Positions 14,603 to 31,091 of a stretch of DNA of 64,000 nucleotides are shown here, one piece after another. Source of the DNA: Halocaridina rubra (lineage: Eukaryota; Arthropoda; Malacostraca; Decapoda; Atyidae); NCBI GenBank assembly GCA_037179515.1, contig JAXCGZ010007605.1, positions 62,001 through 126,000 of the forward strand, written 5' to 3'. The number at the start of each line of letters is the position of its first letter. Position 1 is the stretch's first letter. The notes below the pieces were generated by a model that worked only from the letters and a program-made list of their open reading frames with translations, was not told the DNA's origin and searched no databases. Made by a program: the position numbers and the translations under genes.

Positions 14603-15241
14603 TGTCGTAGGACTTTTGGCTAGGTGTCAAAAGAAACATTGAACACTCTCTCCAGTGTGTAATAGGATGAGGCCTATGTTTAAGGGTCACGAAGATAGAT
14701 AGCTGGTCCCATGGGACTCGGCATCTGGCGTTCAAATATCTCAAGAGGGTGTAAGATATAAACCAGTCCTTTATTCCCCATACCACACAGAAACCCTTGT
14801 CCTAAATGTGAAGTACATGCCCGGGGGAGATACCCAATGGCAATAGGCGATTACCACCCACTCCTTTGCAATAGGCTCGTTGGAATAGCCCCTCCCCTTA
14901 TAGGCGGGACTCCACTTCGAACCTGGAGTTGATTTGCAGGACTGGATGTCAAGACACGCCCCTGCCCTTGGGGTATTTCAAGAACCACCCAGGGCAGGCA
15001 CAGTGAGTTGAGTTAGAGACCGGGCCTTGCCAGCAGCAGAGTTAACACAGTACAGCTGAGTTAGCCTCCCCCTTTAGGGGGTGGGACTCAGGAATTAGTT
15101 GTGACAGGAACTGTAGTAATAGGAGCTCTGAGTACATAGATGTTAAAATAAGAATAAACTAATATCAAGGAAGATGTCTTTCACCAACCACGCTACCATA
15201 ATTATAATCATATAACGTAGGAAGATAAATACCCTACGTCA
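14603..15241 (+). mobile_element. Solo LTR inserted in a Tigger terminus
   Basis: 639 bp beginning TGTCGTAGGA and ending CCCTACGTCA, the TG...CA ends of an LTR with a short inverted repeat. It is flanked by ACTG on both sides (14599-14602 and 15242-15245), a 4-bp target duplication. Removing it restores a normal Tigger end, CACTG then TATATA. An AATAAA near 15153 supports the + orientation. No internal retrotransposon sequence flanks it, so it is a solo LTR left by recombination. I cannot place its superfamily. Confidence 0.82.
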
Positions 15242-15242
15242 A

Positions 15243-15539
<297 letters not shown>

Positions 15540-15702
15540 ATTCTTAGATATTCATTACACATCTTTTATAGTCCCTTCACATCTGACAGGGCATTACACT
15601 CTCCATCTCTGTTTCTCTTTACTTTATGTATTCTTCGTGCCCAGGCCGGATAAAGGCTGTTTTATTTTATTATTTATTGGCCCGTCCTGGTGTCACAATC
15701 AG
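15540..15702 (-). repeat. R1 repeat, partial, minus strand
   Basis: Reverse complement of the first part of R1: GATATTCATTACACATCTTT, CATTACACTCTCCATCTCTG, CAGGCCGGATAAAGGCTG and CCGTCCTGGTGTCACAATCA. It includes the GAAGAATACATAAAG segment missing from the copy at 1846. Confidence 0.85.
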
Positions 15703-15717
15703 TTAAAAAAAAAAATA

Positions 15718-15829
<112 letters not shown>

Positions 15830-15961
15830 CACCTTGTTCCTTTTATACGCGATTTTTTTAACGGCTAAATTGCAATAACGCCCCCAAAAAATTATAGTAA
15901 AAAACTCGGATTTCTCGAATAATGCCCCCCCCATTTTTTTTTGTTTTTTTTTGTTTTTTTT

Positions 15962-16574
<613 letters not shown>

Positions 16575-16612
16575 CCCCCCAACATTCTATTCTACCCAAT
16601 AGGGTGGGTGTA

Positions 16613-17999
16613 AGTGATCCTACGCTGGATCACGTTTCTTGGCTCGCGTTTTCACTGTCCCATGGTTTTTTTTGGCAAATTATTATTTTATTTTTTGGGT
16701 ATATGCAAAAATATTAAAATATTGAAAAAATAAAAATTTTCAGTATTTTCATTTTTTATTGAAAAAACAAATTTCATTATTTAATTTATAAAAAAAAATT
16801 CTTTCCCAGCCTACGAATAATAAAGCAGTAAAAAATAGTAAAAAACATAGATTTAGATATATAACTCACAGTACAGGGTATTGCATCATGTCAAATAGTG
16901 TCCGATCACGTACAATGTATTGGGGTCGCACCTAAGCGAGCTAGCATATTCGTTATATTAAAATTTCCAGTAGTTTCATGATTTTGTTGATAAAAAAATG
17001 TAGTTCTTAGCCTAAGAATAATAAAACAGTAAAAAATAGTAAAAAACATAAATACTAACAGTATTGCACCACGTAAAATACGATACCGGTATCAGCGTTT
17101 CGGAAAACGCAAAGGCTCTCACCTACATGACTTAGTGAATATTAAAATTTTCATTATTATATTGATAAAACAAGTATTTCCTAGCCTATGAATAATAAAA
17201 CATTAAAAACTAGTAAAAAACATAAATACAGTACTAACAGTATTGCACCATGTAAAAAACGATACCGGTATCACGTTTCGGGAAATGCAAAGGCTCACAC
17301 CTACATGACCTAGTGAATATTAAAATTTTCTTTATTTTATTGATAAAACAAGTATTTCCTAGCCTAAGAATAATAAAACAGTAAAGAATAATGAAAAACA
17401 TAAATCCTAACAGTATTGCACCATGTAAAATACGATACCGCTATCAGTGTTTCGGAAAACGAAAAGGCTCTCACCTACGTTGCATGCTGTTATGTATAAA
17501 GTAAAGGGTGTTTTTTAACAGTGCAGGGAGGGTTTATACAGTACGTAAACATAAAAATAATTGTAAAATACCTATTGTACATGAGTATGTCACGTCATCA
17601 TCACCTCATTCACGGTAAGTTTTCCTATCACTTTCATAAAAATTTACGTTGCTTGCTGTTATTTATAAAGTAAAGGGTGTTTTTTTTAGCAGTGCAGGGA
17701 GGGTTTATACAGTACGTAAACTTAAAAATAATTGTAAAATACCTTTGTACATGAGTATGTCATATAATTACCACTTCATTCACCGTAATATTATCTATCA
17801 CTTTCATATAAATTTACGTTGCATGCTGTTATTTATGAAGTAAAAGGTGGTTTGCTAACAGTACAGGGAGGGTTTATACAGTGTAAGCGTAAAAATAAAT
17901 TAATATATCTATGTACATATAGGCTGATCCTACTCCGCGATTTTCCTGTCTCGTGCCGGGTCCCGGAACCGAACCATTGCGATAATGGAAGGAACACTG
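16613..17999 (+). mobile_element. Non-autonomous Tigger-A derivative without transposase
   Basis: Begins with a right-type terminus AGTGATCCTACGCTGGATCA (first base altered) and ends with GATAATGGAAGGAACACTG before TA. The leader, with several GATACCGGTATCAGCGTTTC-like blocks, joins at about 17480 to the 160-bp unit family, of which about three divergent units remain. All transposase codons are gone. Confidence 0.82.
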
Positions 18000-18000
18000 T

Positions 18001-18180
18001 ATAATGATGATGATCTTTTCTTATCGTAATCCTCTTTGTACTAGTGGAAGAAGCCTCCGCGGGCGCTTATTTACTATATTTAAAAAAAAAAAAAAGAATT
18101 ATTATAGTAAATAAGCGCCAGCGGAGGCTTCTTCCACCAGTACAAAGAGGATTACGATAAGAAAAGATCATCATCATTAT
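18001..18180. repeat. 180-bp foldback hairpin, MITE-like
   Basis: The left arm ATAATGATGATGATCTTTTC ... CTTATTTACTATA is repeated as its reverse complement in the right arm ending AAAAGATCATCATCATTAT. The arms are about 80 bp with only a few mismatches (CTAGTGG against CCAGTAC; GCGGGCGC against GCGCCAGC). The A-rich loop is about 20-25 bp. It directly follows the TA at a Tigger end. It could be a short foldback transposon; the only other evidence is its symmetry. Confidence 0.85.
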
Positions 18181-18188
18181 GTATTATA

Positions 18189-18799
18189 TATACACCCACC
18201 CTACCTCTGTCATATGTCTATCTAATCTACATTTGAAGGTGTCTAAGGTATTGGCATTTATAATCCTACTAGGAATACTCTACGGTATTACCAAGCCAAT
18301 TTTCACCAATTTCCCTTCTGAACCTAAATTTATCAAGATTAAATCCATTACCCATTACGAGTTCTGGTTTGATAATGAATTTTTAAAACTATTATCACCC
18401 TTGTTAATCCCTTTAAACCATTTATACACCTCAATCATATCCCCCCTAACTCTGTGCCTCTCTAGAGAATGTAGATTAAGTTTTTTTAATCTGTCATATG
18501 GTAGATTTAGGCATTGCATAATTAATTTTTTTTTTTCGTTTTTTAGTCTTGCTTTGGTTATTTATAATTTTTATTTTATCTTTGTATACATTTGCAGATA
18601 GAGGTTCGTTCTCCTGCATCCTCCTCCTCTTCTACTACATAAGTTACTTGCTCACTGCCACCATGCATGTCCCAGTGTACTGTATAACTGTTGCCCACTG
18701 CATAATAGAGTAAAGTATAGTAATGTATGTCAATTTCTAGCTGTAAAGTGAATATGAATATCTTTTGTATACTCTTAAAAATAGATCCAGGGCATTCTG
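18189..18799 (-). pseudogene. CR1/L2-type LINE 3' fragment, second copy
   Basis: Nearly the same block as 2958-3565, including the minus-strand RGDMIEVYKWFKGIN region, the LDKFRFRREIG region and the long 3' untranslated part with GTTGCCCACTGCATAATAGA. Both copies are truncated on the 5' side of the LINE, which suggests two insertions of one subfamily or a duplication of the surrounding block. Confidence 0.8.
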
Positions 18800-18985
18800 C
18801 TTTGCTATGTAGTTATAAAATATGTTTTTTACTTAAATTATATCTTTGCCATGGTGTGTCTATGTAAGGTTTGGAACGTATCTATGCCCTTTATCATTGT
18901 TTCCTATGGAAAATAACTTGTTTTTTCACTCGATTTTCCATTTACCTGACACTTCTGAGAACCTATCTAGGCGTTATTCTGAGAA
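18800..18985. other. Unclassified sequence before a (TA)n tract
   Basis: Contains TTTATCATTGTTTCCTATGG and reads like a repeat flank. No gene or second copy is seen. Confidence 0.4.
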
Positions 18986-18990
18986 CTAGG

Positions 18991-19249
<259 letters not shown>

Positions 19250-19250
<1 letters not shown>

Positions 19251-19395
19251 TAATGACTTGTCAGATGTGAAGGGATTATAAAAGATGTGTAATGAATATC
19301 CATCTCTCTGCTGGGTTTTAATATACCTCTGCATTACTTTTATGAAGTCTATTGCAAAAATTCTCCTTCGATATTATTATTATTATTATTATTAA

Positions 19396-19426
<31 letters not shown>

Positions 19427-19602
19427 TTTAGCAATAATTTTCCTTTGATGATGATTGTGGAGATTATTATTATTATTTTTATTATTATTATTAATTTCAT
19501 TATTATTACGAATTTGTAAGTAAACCATTATTTTTACAATAAATAATGTAGTTTTGGTTGAATGAACATGAGTTAATTAAAGATGTCTCTCTCTCTCTCC
19601 AA
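19250..19602 (+). repeat. R1 repeat, 5' part missing
   Basis: Starts within the TGACTTGTCAGATGTGAAGG block and continues through two ATT tracts (19371-19425, 19463-19490), the GTTTTGGTTGAATGAACATG block and a short (CT)n. Confidence 0.85.
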
Positions 19603-19715
19603 CATTCTATTCTACCCAACCCCCCACACTCTCTTTGTCCCAGCCAACAAGGGAGGGGCACTGTACACAGTTATTAAAGTAAATAAACCTACAGATGTAC
19701 AAACAGTGATGAGCC

Positions 19716-19772
19716 CTTAATAATAATAATAATAATCTCCATAATCATCATCACAGGAAAATTATTGTTGCC

Positions 19773-19816
<44 letters not shown>

Positions 19817-20037
19817 TAATAATAAGATCTAAGGAGAATTATTGGAATAGACATCATGAAAGTAATGCAGAGATTTATTAAAACCCAGCAGAGAGCTGGA
19901 TATTCATTACACACCATTTATAATCCCTTCACATCTGACAGGTCATTACACTCTCCATCTCTGTTTCTCTTTACAGCCTGATAAAGTCTGTTTTATTTTA
20001 TCATTTTTTGGCCCATCCTGGTGTTATAATCATCTTG
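19716..20037 (-). repeat. R1 repeat, inverted against its neighbour
   Basis: Reverse-orientation R1, from the TAA tracts (19717-19812) through AGGAGAATTATTGGAATAGA to CCCATCCTGGTGTTATAATC. With the copy at 19250-19602 it forms a head-to-head pair with a 110-bp spacer. Confidence 0.85.
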
Positions 20038-20059
20038 TAAAAAAAAAAAAATGCCCCCC

Positions 20060-24164
<4,105 letters not shown>

Positions 24165-24593
24165 TATTGTATTAGTAAAACCACAGTAACCATTCATGAA
24201 TACACCAAATTATGAGGTAATAATGAATACTGCAAGCTGAATACAAAAAATCTCTATCACAGATATACATAAATATTAGAACAAGAAGAAGTATGTGCAA
24301 ACACCAAATATACCAAGCTGACATTCCCACTGAGTGAGAAGCTCTGGGACACGTTTAGTACAAGTCACACCTGAATAGGCAGGAACAGGTCCTGAAATCT
24401 CCAGGGTATTGTGATTTCATGTCTGTAATTTTTAGGTTATAGTGGTGGACAGTATGCATATTATGTTTAAAATCAAAATACTGTATTTTGATTTTAGTCA
24501 ATGATTTTTTTATGTGATTATAATGATTATAATCACAAGATTAAAATTATTTGATTTTAATCATGCTAACCCTGCTCTTTTTTATTTAATATA
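24165..24593. other. No gene seen
   Basis: Ordinary A/T-rich sequence with short self-complementary runs around 24470-24560 (AAAATCAAAATACTGTATTT, GATTAAAATTATTTGATTTT). It has no second copy in the window and no supported coding frame. Confidence 0.5.
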
Positions 24594-24795
24594 CAGGAGG
24601 TCCTCGTAGAACATCGTTCACTGTTACGTCAAAGGCCAATAAATAATTAATAAATTAATTTTTCGACCTACCTAACTGATGTAATAAATTTAAACCACAA
24701 GCGCTGAATAGTTTGTAAGCGCAGTGGGTGAATACATGGCTATCAGCACAGCAGTATTTGTATTTATCAAGTTAATGGCTTTATTATTTTAGTTG
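24594..24795 (+). mobile_element. Tigger-B terminus fragment
   Basis: Starts CAGGAGGTCCTCGTAGAACA after TA, like the Tigger-B end at 45556. Further in it shares GTATTTGTATTTATCAAGTT with 35510-35535. The rest is cut off where the RTE element begins. Confidence 0.65.
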
Positions 24796-24796
24796 T

Positions 24797-26250
24797 CTGT
24801 ATCTCCTTCTCAGCTTTAACCCGTTTTTATATGGGGTCGCCGTTGTGAATGAGTCTTCTCCATCTATTTCTGTTCTGTGCTTAATTTTCATCAATACCCT
24901 TCCGTTGCAAGTCTTCCCCTATACAATCAAGCCACTCTCTTGGTCTTCCTCTCCTCCTTCTACCACAAACTTCCATTTCCATCGTATGTCTTCCAACATG
25001 ATGTTCATCCCGTCTTAAAAGGTGTCCATATCATCTAAGCCTTCCCTCATGTATTTTCTTTGATATATCAACTACCTTAGTCAATCCTCTTATATACTCA
25101 TTTCTAATTCTATCCTTCCTTGTTACTCCAGACATCCACCTCAACATTCTCATCTCTGCTACATACATCCCTTTCTCCTCTGTCTTCCTCATAGTTGCTG
25201 TTTCTGTTCCATATAACATAGCTGGTCTTACAACGGTCCTATGAAACTTTTCCTTCAATCTCAGTGTCACCTTCTTGTCACAGAGAACACGAGATGCAGA
25301 CCTCCAGTTATTCATTTCTGCCTGAATTCGATGTCTCACTTCTTGATCCATGCTTCCGCTAGCCTCTACTATTAACCCCAAGTACTTGAACTTCTGTACA
25401 CTCTTTATTTCTTCCCCATCCACTCTTATGCTATTTCCACCATCCTCAACAATGTTGGCACACATATATTCGGTCTTTGACCTGCTTCTCCTCATTCCTC
25501 TCTCCTCAAGTGCTGCTCTCCATCCTTCCAACTTCTCCTCCAAATAATCCCTCCTCTCTGCACACAATACAATGTCATCTGCATGTAACATGCACCATAG
25601 CACTGCTTCTCTCACATCTTTGGTCATTACATCCATCACCACATTGGAGATGAATGGACTAAGTGCCGACCCCTGGTGTAATCCCACTCCTACCTCAAAT
25701 CCATCTGTCTCTCCAATACTGCTTCTCACTCTGGTATACACATTCCTATACATCTGAATAATTCTAGCATACTTTTCCGGTGCCATCTTCACCCTCAAGC
25801 ATCTTCATATTTCCTGTCTTGGCACTCTGAAACCAGGTTCAAGTCTCGTTGTACTTCTTTGAATTTCTCCATCAGCTGCCTTATACAAAATATTCCATCT
25901 GTTGTGCCGCTTCCCTCCATAAATCCCAGCTGTTGTTTCCCTATTCTCTATTCTCACTTCTTCTCTTAGCCTGCCATCTATCATTCTCTCCAGTATCTTC
26001 AGCATGTGAGACATTAGCTTAATGCCTCTATTATTGTTGCATTCTTGGACATCACCTTTACCTTTAAATATAGGTATTAATATACTTTCCCGCCACTCTT
26101 CTGGTATCTTTTCCTGTTCAGAGATTTTTGCCATAAGATCATACAAGATGTCTACCCCTTTCTCTTCTAAGGTTTTGCTAACTTCAACAGGAATCAAGTC
26201 AGGTCCTGTTACCTTCCCATTCTTCATTTTCTTTAAGGCACACATATATT
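24797..26250 (-). pseudogene. RTE-type LINE, 5' truncated, reverse transcriptase
   Basis: Non-LTR retrotransposon replicase, minus strand. In order from 26245: the RT entry region (MKNGKVTGPDLIPVEV, then IPEEWRESILIPIFKGKGD), the NNNRGIKLMSHMLKILERMI block, a frame break near 25805, then GLHQGSALSPFISNVVMDVM and the polymerase motif MLHADDIVLC, where RTE elements usually have YADD. The KFKYLG block and a C-terminal WRRLIHNGDPI-like end follow to about 24830. The endonuclease half is missing, as in a 5'-truncated copy. Stops and the frame break make it inactive. The RTE clade is inferred from these motifs. Confidence 0.85.
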
Positions 26251-26259
26251 AAAGGATTA

Positions 26260-27163
26260 CAGTAACCCCTTGTTTATTGTGGGTGTTACGTTCCGGGATC
26301 ACCCGTGATAGGTGAAAATTCGCAAAGTAGCAGGATGATATTTATTAGTTTACATTTATTTTTACCTTTATAAACCCTCCCTGCACTGTTAACAACTCAC
26401 CCTTTATTTTATTAATAACAACGCACAAGCGTAAAGTTATATGAGTGTGACAGGTAAGTTTACCATAAATAAGAGCGCACAAGCGTAAAGCTATATGAGG
26501 GTGATAGGTAAGTTTACCGTGAATAACCTATACGTACTGTACAAAAATAACACATTATGTTTATGATAACAATAATGATAATACAGTAACTTTACGAGAC
26601 TAACATGTGAGAGCAGAGAGAGGTACAGTAATGATGACGATGAGGGTGATGATGACGTTTACATACTGCACAGCCGACGACTGCTTTACGGCTCTAATGA
26701 TGGCGGCACCGTAATAACTGAATAGGTCTGGCGAGACAAGGGAAGATCTGGAAGAATCAAGCTTCAATCAAAAAGCCAATCAGACCCCAGGATACAGAAC
26801 ACAATTCTGTGATTAGTTGTCTCCCACCCATCAGCCAATATCATCCCGTGTACTATCTCACGTAGTTGCGACACTTTGTGTTTTCCAAGACGCAGATATC
26901 TACACAGCACATACCGTACCGGTATCGTATTTTATGTGGCGCAGTACTGTGAGTTACATGTTTAAATTAATATTTTTTACTATTTTTTACTGTTTTATTA
27001 TTCTTAGGCTAGGAAACACTTTTTTTTATCAATACAATAATGAAAATACTGGAAATTTTAATATTTTCACATACCTGTATTCACATTTTCACATGCTCGC
27101 CATAAAAACCCGCGATGCACTGAATCCATGGAAGGTGAACCGTGATATAGCGAGGGATTACTG
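26260..27163 (+). mobile_element. Short non-autonomous Tigger-A relative (904 bp)
   Basis: CAGTAACCCCTTGTTTATTG after TA at the left and GATATAGCGAGGGATTACTG before TA at the right. The interior has the GCAGGGAGGG-type unit, a GCTTTACGGCTCTAATG trace of the transposase end region, and the AGCCAATCAGACCCCAGGAT leader block. No coding frame remains. Confidence 0.82.
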
Positions 27164-27165
27164 TA

Positions 27166-27235
27166 TAGTAATCCCTTGCTATATCGCGATTCACCTACCA
27201 CGAATTCAGTGCATCGTGGTTTTTTTGGCGAGGTG
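27166..27235 (+). mobile_element. Tigger-A terminus, head-to-head with its neighbour
   Basis: TAGTAATCCCTTGCTATATC and ACGAATTCAGTGCATCGTGG form an inverted copy of the right end of the preceding element, separated from it only by TA. A matching inverted end lies at 35068-35126, with two LINEs and an LTR fragment in between. Confidence 0.75.
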
Positions 27236-27239
27236 TGTG

Positions 27240-30200
27240 TGTTTCTTTTTTTGTGTGAGTGTGTGAGTGATTACCTAATTGTGTTTACGGGAAAGAGCCC
27301 AAAGCTCATATCTTCCCGTCTCCTGATCGGTTCCATTTTGTACTTAGTGATACTTATCATACCTGTCCTTAAAACTATGGTTTGAGATAGCATTAACCAC
27401 CTCCTCGCTTAGCGAATTCCAATTATCAACTACTCTTTCACTGAAAAAGTATTTCCTTACATCCTGCAAAGAAGTTCTCTTATGAAGCTTCAAACTATGA
27501 CCTCTAGTTCTAGAGCCTGCCATATCAAGATATCGATCCCTATCCACTCTATCATAACCATGTAGGAATTTAAAGACTGTCACTATTTCCCCCCCCCCCT
27601 CAATCTTCTAGCTTCGAGTGATGGTAAGTCTTATTCCCTCAGCCTCTCATCATAACTGAGATTACGTATATCTGGCACCAGTTTCGTGGCATGTCTTTGA
27701 ACTTTTTCGAGCTTAGCTATGTGCTTTTTCAATGCGGATTCCAAAAGGGGGCTGCATATTCGAGTTTTGGCCTCACATAGGTTACATAAATATTTTTGAA
27801 CATTTCCTTGTCCATGTGCCTGAAGGCTACCCTTACATTTGATAAGAAGGCATATGCTGCCCTTACTATGCCATTTATATGTATTTCTGGAGACAAAACT
27901 GCCAGTATGTTTACTCCTAGATCTCTCTCATCTGTCTCTTGAAGTTGTACTCCAGCCACCGAGTAGTCAAGCTTGGGCCTTCTTGCACTTGTACCCATTC
28001 TCATTACCTTACATTTTGACGTATTGAATTTCATCAGCCATTTTTCTGACCACTCATGCAGACTATTTAGATCTTCCTGAAGTACTCTACCATTGTTCTC
28101 GTTTCCTACTTTCTTCACAATCTTTGCATCATTTGCAAACATATTCATGAATGAATTTACAGACTCTGGTAGGTCATTTACATATACAAGGAAAAGTGGC
28201 CCTAAAACTGAACCCTGTGGAACTCCACTTCTAATTGACATTTCCACCTACTCTAGCCATTGCTTGCAGCTTCCTAATAAATCTCCCATGTGAAACAGTG
28301 TCAAACGCTTTCTGGAAGTCTAGGAATATGCAATCTGCCCAGCCCTCTCTTTCCTGTAAGATTCGGCTTACCTCATCATAAAATTCTAATAAGTTTTTTA
28401 CTGTTGATCTACCTTCTCTGAAGCCATGCTGCCTCACTGACAAAAAGTTAAAGGATTCCAAGTGAAGAGAGATATGTTTCCTTAGTAGTTTCTCCATAAC
28501 TTTGCAAACTATGCTGGTCAAGGAAACTGGTCTATAGTTCAGAGCCGTATCCCTCCTTCCCTTTTTGAAGATAGGTATCACGTTTGCTTGTTTCCAGCAT
28601 CTTGGAATCTCCCCTGACTCCAGTGACTTTTTAAATATGATACTTAGTACCACTGATATCAAGTGTGCACATTTTTTAAGTACATGAGGGGATATATTAT
28701 CAGGACCTGTAGCTTTAGGAACATCTAACTCCATCAGCGCTTTGCATACCTCTGTGGCTGTAAGGTTGATGTTCTCTAATACCGGCCCTTGAGCGTCTGT
28801 CTCTGCAATCTGAGGGGGTGGGGTATATTTTGCTGTAAATACTAACTGAAACTCCTTGTTCAATTCTTTGCAGATCTCTTCATCCGTCTCAGTGATGCTT
28901 CCATCCTCTCTCTTAAGCCTTAAAACCTGTTCTTTTACCTTCAGTTTTCCTCTGATAAAGCTGTGGAAAATCTTAGGATTTTCTTTAGCCTTCCTGGTGA
29001 TGTTCCTCTCATAGTCTCTCTCTGCCTCTCTTCATTTACTTAGGTAGTCATTTCTTGCTCTTTTGTAGGTTTGCCAGGCATTTATGTTTTTTCTCCTCCT
29101 ATTCCTTTTCCAGCATTTGTCTCTCCACTCCTTAGCTCTTTTACACTCATTATAGAGCCATTTCTCTCTGGCATGAATTACACCTATGTTGGTGACAGGT
29201 ATGCAGCAATCTACTTGTCTCACAAAAGATATCATACATTAGTACCTTGTTCAATTCTTTGCAGATCTCTTCATCCATCTCGGTGATGCTTCCATCCTCT
29301 CCTCTGATAAAGCTGTGGAAAAGCTTGGGATTTTCTTTAGCCTTCCTAGTGATGTCCCTCTCATAGTCTCTCTCTGCCTCTCTTCTTTTACTTAGGTAGT
29401 CATTTCTTGCTCTTTTATAGGTTTGCCCGGCATTTATGTTTTTTCTCCTCCCATACCTTTTCCAGCATTTGTCTTTCCACTCCTTAGCTCTTTTACACTC
29501 ATTATCGAACCATTTCTCTCGTGCATGAATAACACCTACTTTGGTGAAAAGTATGCAGCAATCTACTATCTTCCCATATTTCTCACAAAAGATATCATAC
29601 ATTTCTTGTACAGATTTGTTGTCAAATAAGGTTCTCCAGTCAATAACTGCAAAAAGCTAATTCATTTTGATGTAATCTTCTTGTGGATAGTTCCTCCTCA
29701 TGTCCTCAGTGCCTCTACTCTCAGGCAGAATATCTTCAATGATATACTCCATCAACAACGCACAGTGGTCACGCTTTCAAATTGGTGGTTCATACTCAAT
29801 TTTTTCAATATCCAGCACATTATCTGTGAATACTAGATCAAGTTGTGATGGCTCATCCCCACCCCTGGCCCTCTTTGGTTCCATTACATGTTGTTGTAGG
29901 AAATTCCCTTCTATGCAATCTAGGAATCTTGCCCCGAATGAGTCCTCACCACTGTGTGGGTCAAGATTTATCCAATCTATCTCTTTATGATTAAAATCTC
30001 CCATAATCAAAATCCCACATTTTCTCTCCCGTGCCATGTTAACAGTTGAATTTATGACTTCAATAGTACGTATATGACTTTCCTCATAAACTTCTAGCCT
30101 ATTCTGGTTCCTTGGTGGGTTATATACAACAGTTATTATAATGCTCTCAGACCCAGTATTTATGCGAGCAACAAGAAATTCCTTGAATTCACTTTCTATA

Positions 30201-31055
30201 GCCAAGTTTATTTCTTCAACTTGAATCCTTTCACTTATGAGCAGTGCTATCCCTCCACCAGTCCTCTCAGATCTTTCAACCCTTAATATTCTGAAGCTCT
30301 TAGGAAAAACTGTGACACTGTTTATGTCCTCACTCAACTTAGTCTCTGTAATTTGCTACTATATATGCCTTACTGTTGTGAATCCTATCTTTTAATTCTA
30401 CTGCCTTACCAGCTAATCCATCAGCATTTGTGTATAACAATCTTAATGATGCCCCATCCCCTGATCTTTTGTCATTATCTTCTTTATCTCCCCTTTATCT
30501 GGAAGAACTCTGAAATTAAAATTTTTCTTCTCGTCTTCATTTCTTTCCTCATTTAACCTTCTTGCCTCTTGCAACAAGTTTTTGATCTTTCCCATCTCTT
30601 CATGTGTTTTGTATCGTCTAATGAACACTTCTTTGAATTCTTGAAGGTCTTTTAGACTTTTTTTTCTCAACAATATATCCCTACATGTTTCCCCTCTCTC
30701 AAAGGTTACTTTTGTTGGTCTTGGCTTTCCTTCCCTCGAATATTTGCCTAGTTGGTGAATGTTTACAATATCCTCAGGACCACAAACTACTCCAAGCTTT
30801 CTTATCAGGTCTACAACCCTGGGATTCGCTTATGCCTGAGATTACCTTTGTCTTCTTTATCAAGTGCCTGTTTAATCAGTGGATTTGCCCTTTCCATCAC
30901 AACGTCTTTCATTTTTTCGATTAATGTCTCTTTATAGTCAACTGTTTGTATGTTTTCCAGTGCCACCACCTTTACAGCCTCTTTTACTGCCACATTCCCC
31001 TTTAGTGCATCAGCAAAGGAAGTTTTCATGGCATTATGTTCCATATTCAGCTCCT
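27240..31055 (-). pseudogene. CR1/L2-type LINE, copy 1, decayed
   Basis: Non-LTR retrotransposon on the minus strand. From the 5' side: an ORF1 remnant (31044 to 30443, with LLQEARRLNEERN), an AP endonuclease (30337-29777: GGGIALLISER, IMGDFNHKEIDW, QLDLVFTDN), a linker with INAGQTYKRARNDYLSK, the reverse transcriptase (28863-27729: NYRPVSLTSIVCKVMEKL, QHGFREGRSTV, FLDFQKAFDTVSHGRF, SGVPQGSVLGPLFLVYVND) and the C-terminal RTRGHSLKLHKRTSLQDVRK block. The polymerase motif reads FANDAK instead of FADDAK, so a catalytic aspartate is lost. About 75 bp near 28240 are deleted compared with copy 2, and a 391-bp segment of the linker is duplicated. Confidence 0.9.
28861..29640 (-). repeat. 391-bp tandem duplication within LINE copy 1
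   Basis: Units starting at 28861 and 29252 both open with CAATTCTTTGCAGATCTCTT and both run through the CCAGCATTTGTCT and GCATGAATTACACCTA or GCATGAATAACACCTA blocks. The second unit lacks a short part after CTTCCATCCTCTC. Copy 2 of the LINE has this region once. Confidence 0.85.

Positions 31056-31088
<33 letters not shown>
31056..31088. repeat. (GT)n microsatellite at the LINE 3' end
   Basis: A short GT run directly downstream (in LINE sense) of the TACCTAATTGTGTTTACGGG 3' block. Copy 1 also has GTGTGAGTGTGTGAGTG at the same place (27235-27270), so the tail belongs to this LINE family. Confidence 0.85.

Positions 31089-31091
<3 letters not shown>

Noticed and set aside
18179..18601. 140-codon + strand open frame
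   Set aside because: It is antisense to a LINE C-terminus whose protein motif is on the minus strand.
26817..27266. 149-codon + frame
   Set aside because: It lies across the leader and terminus of a Tigger derivative, with no similarity to transposase codons.
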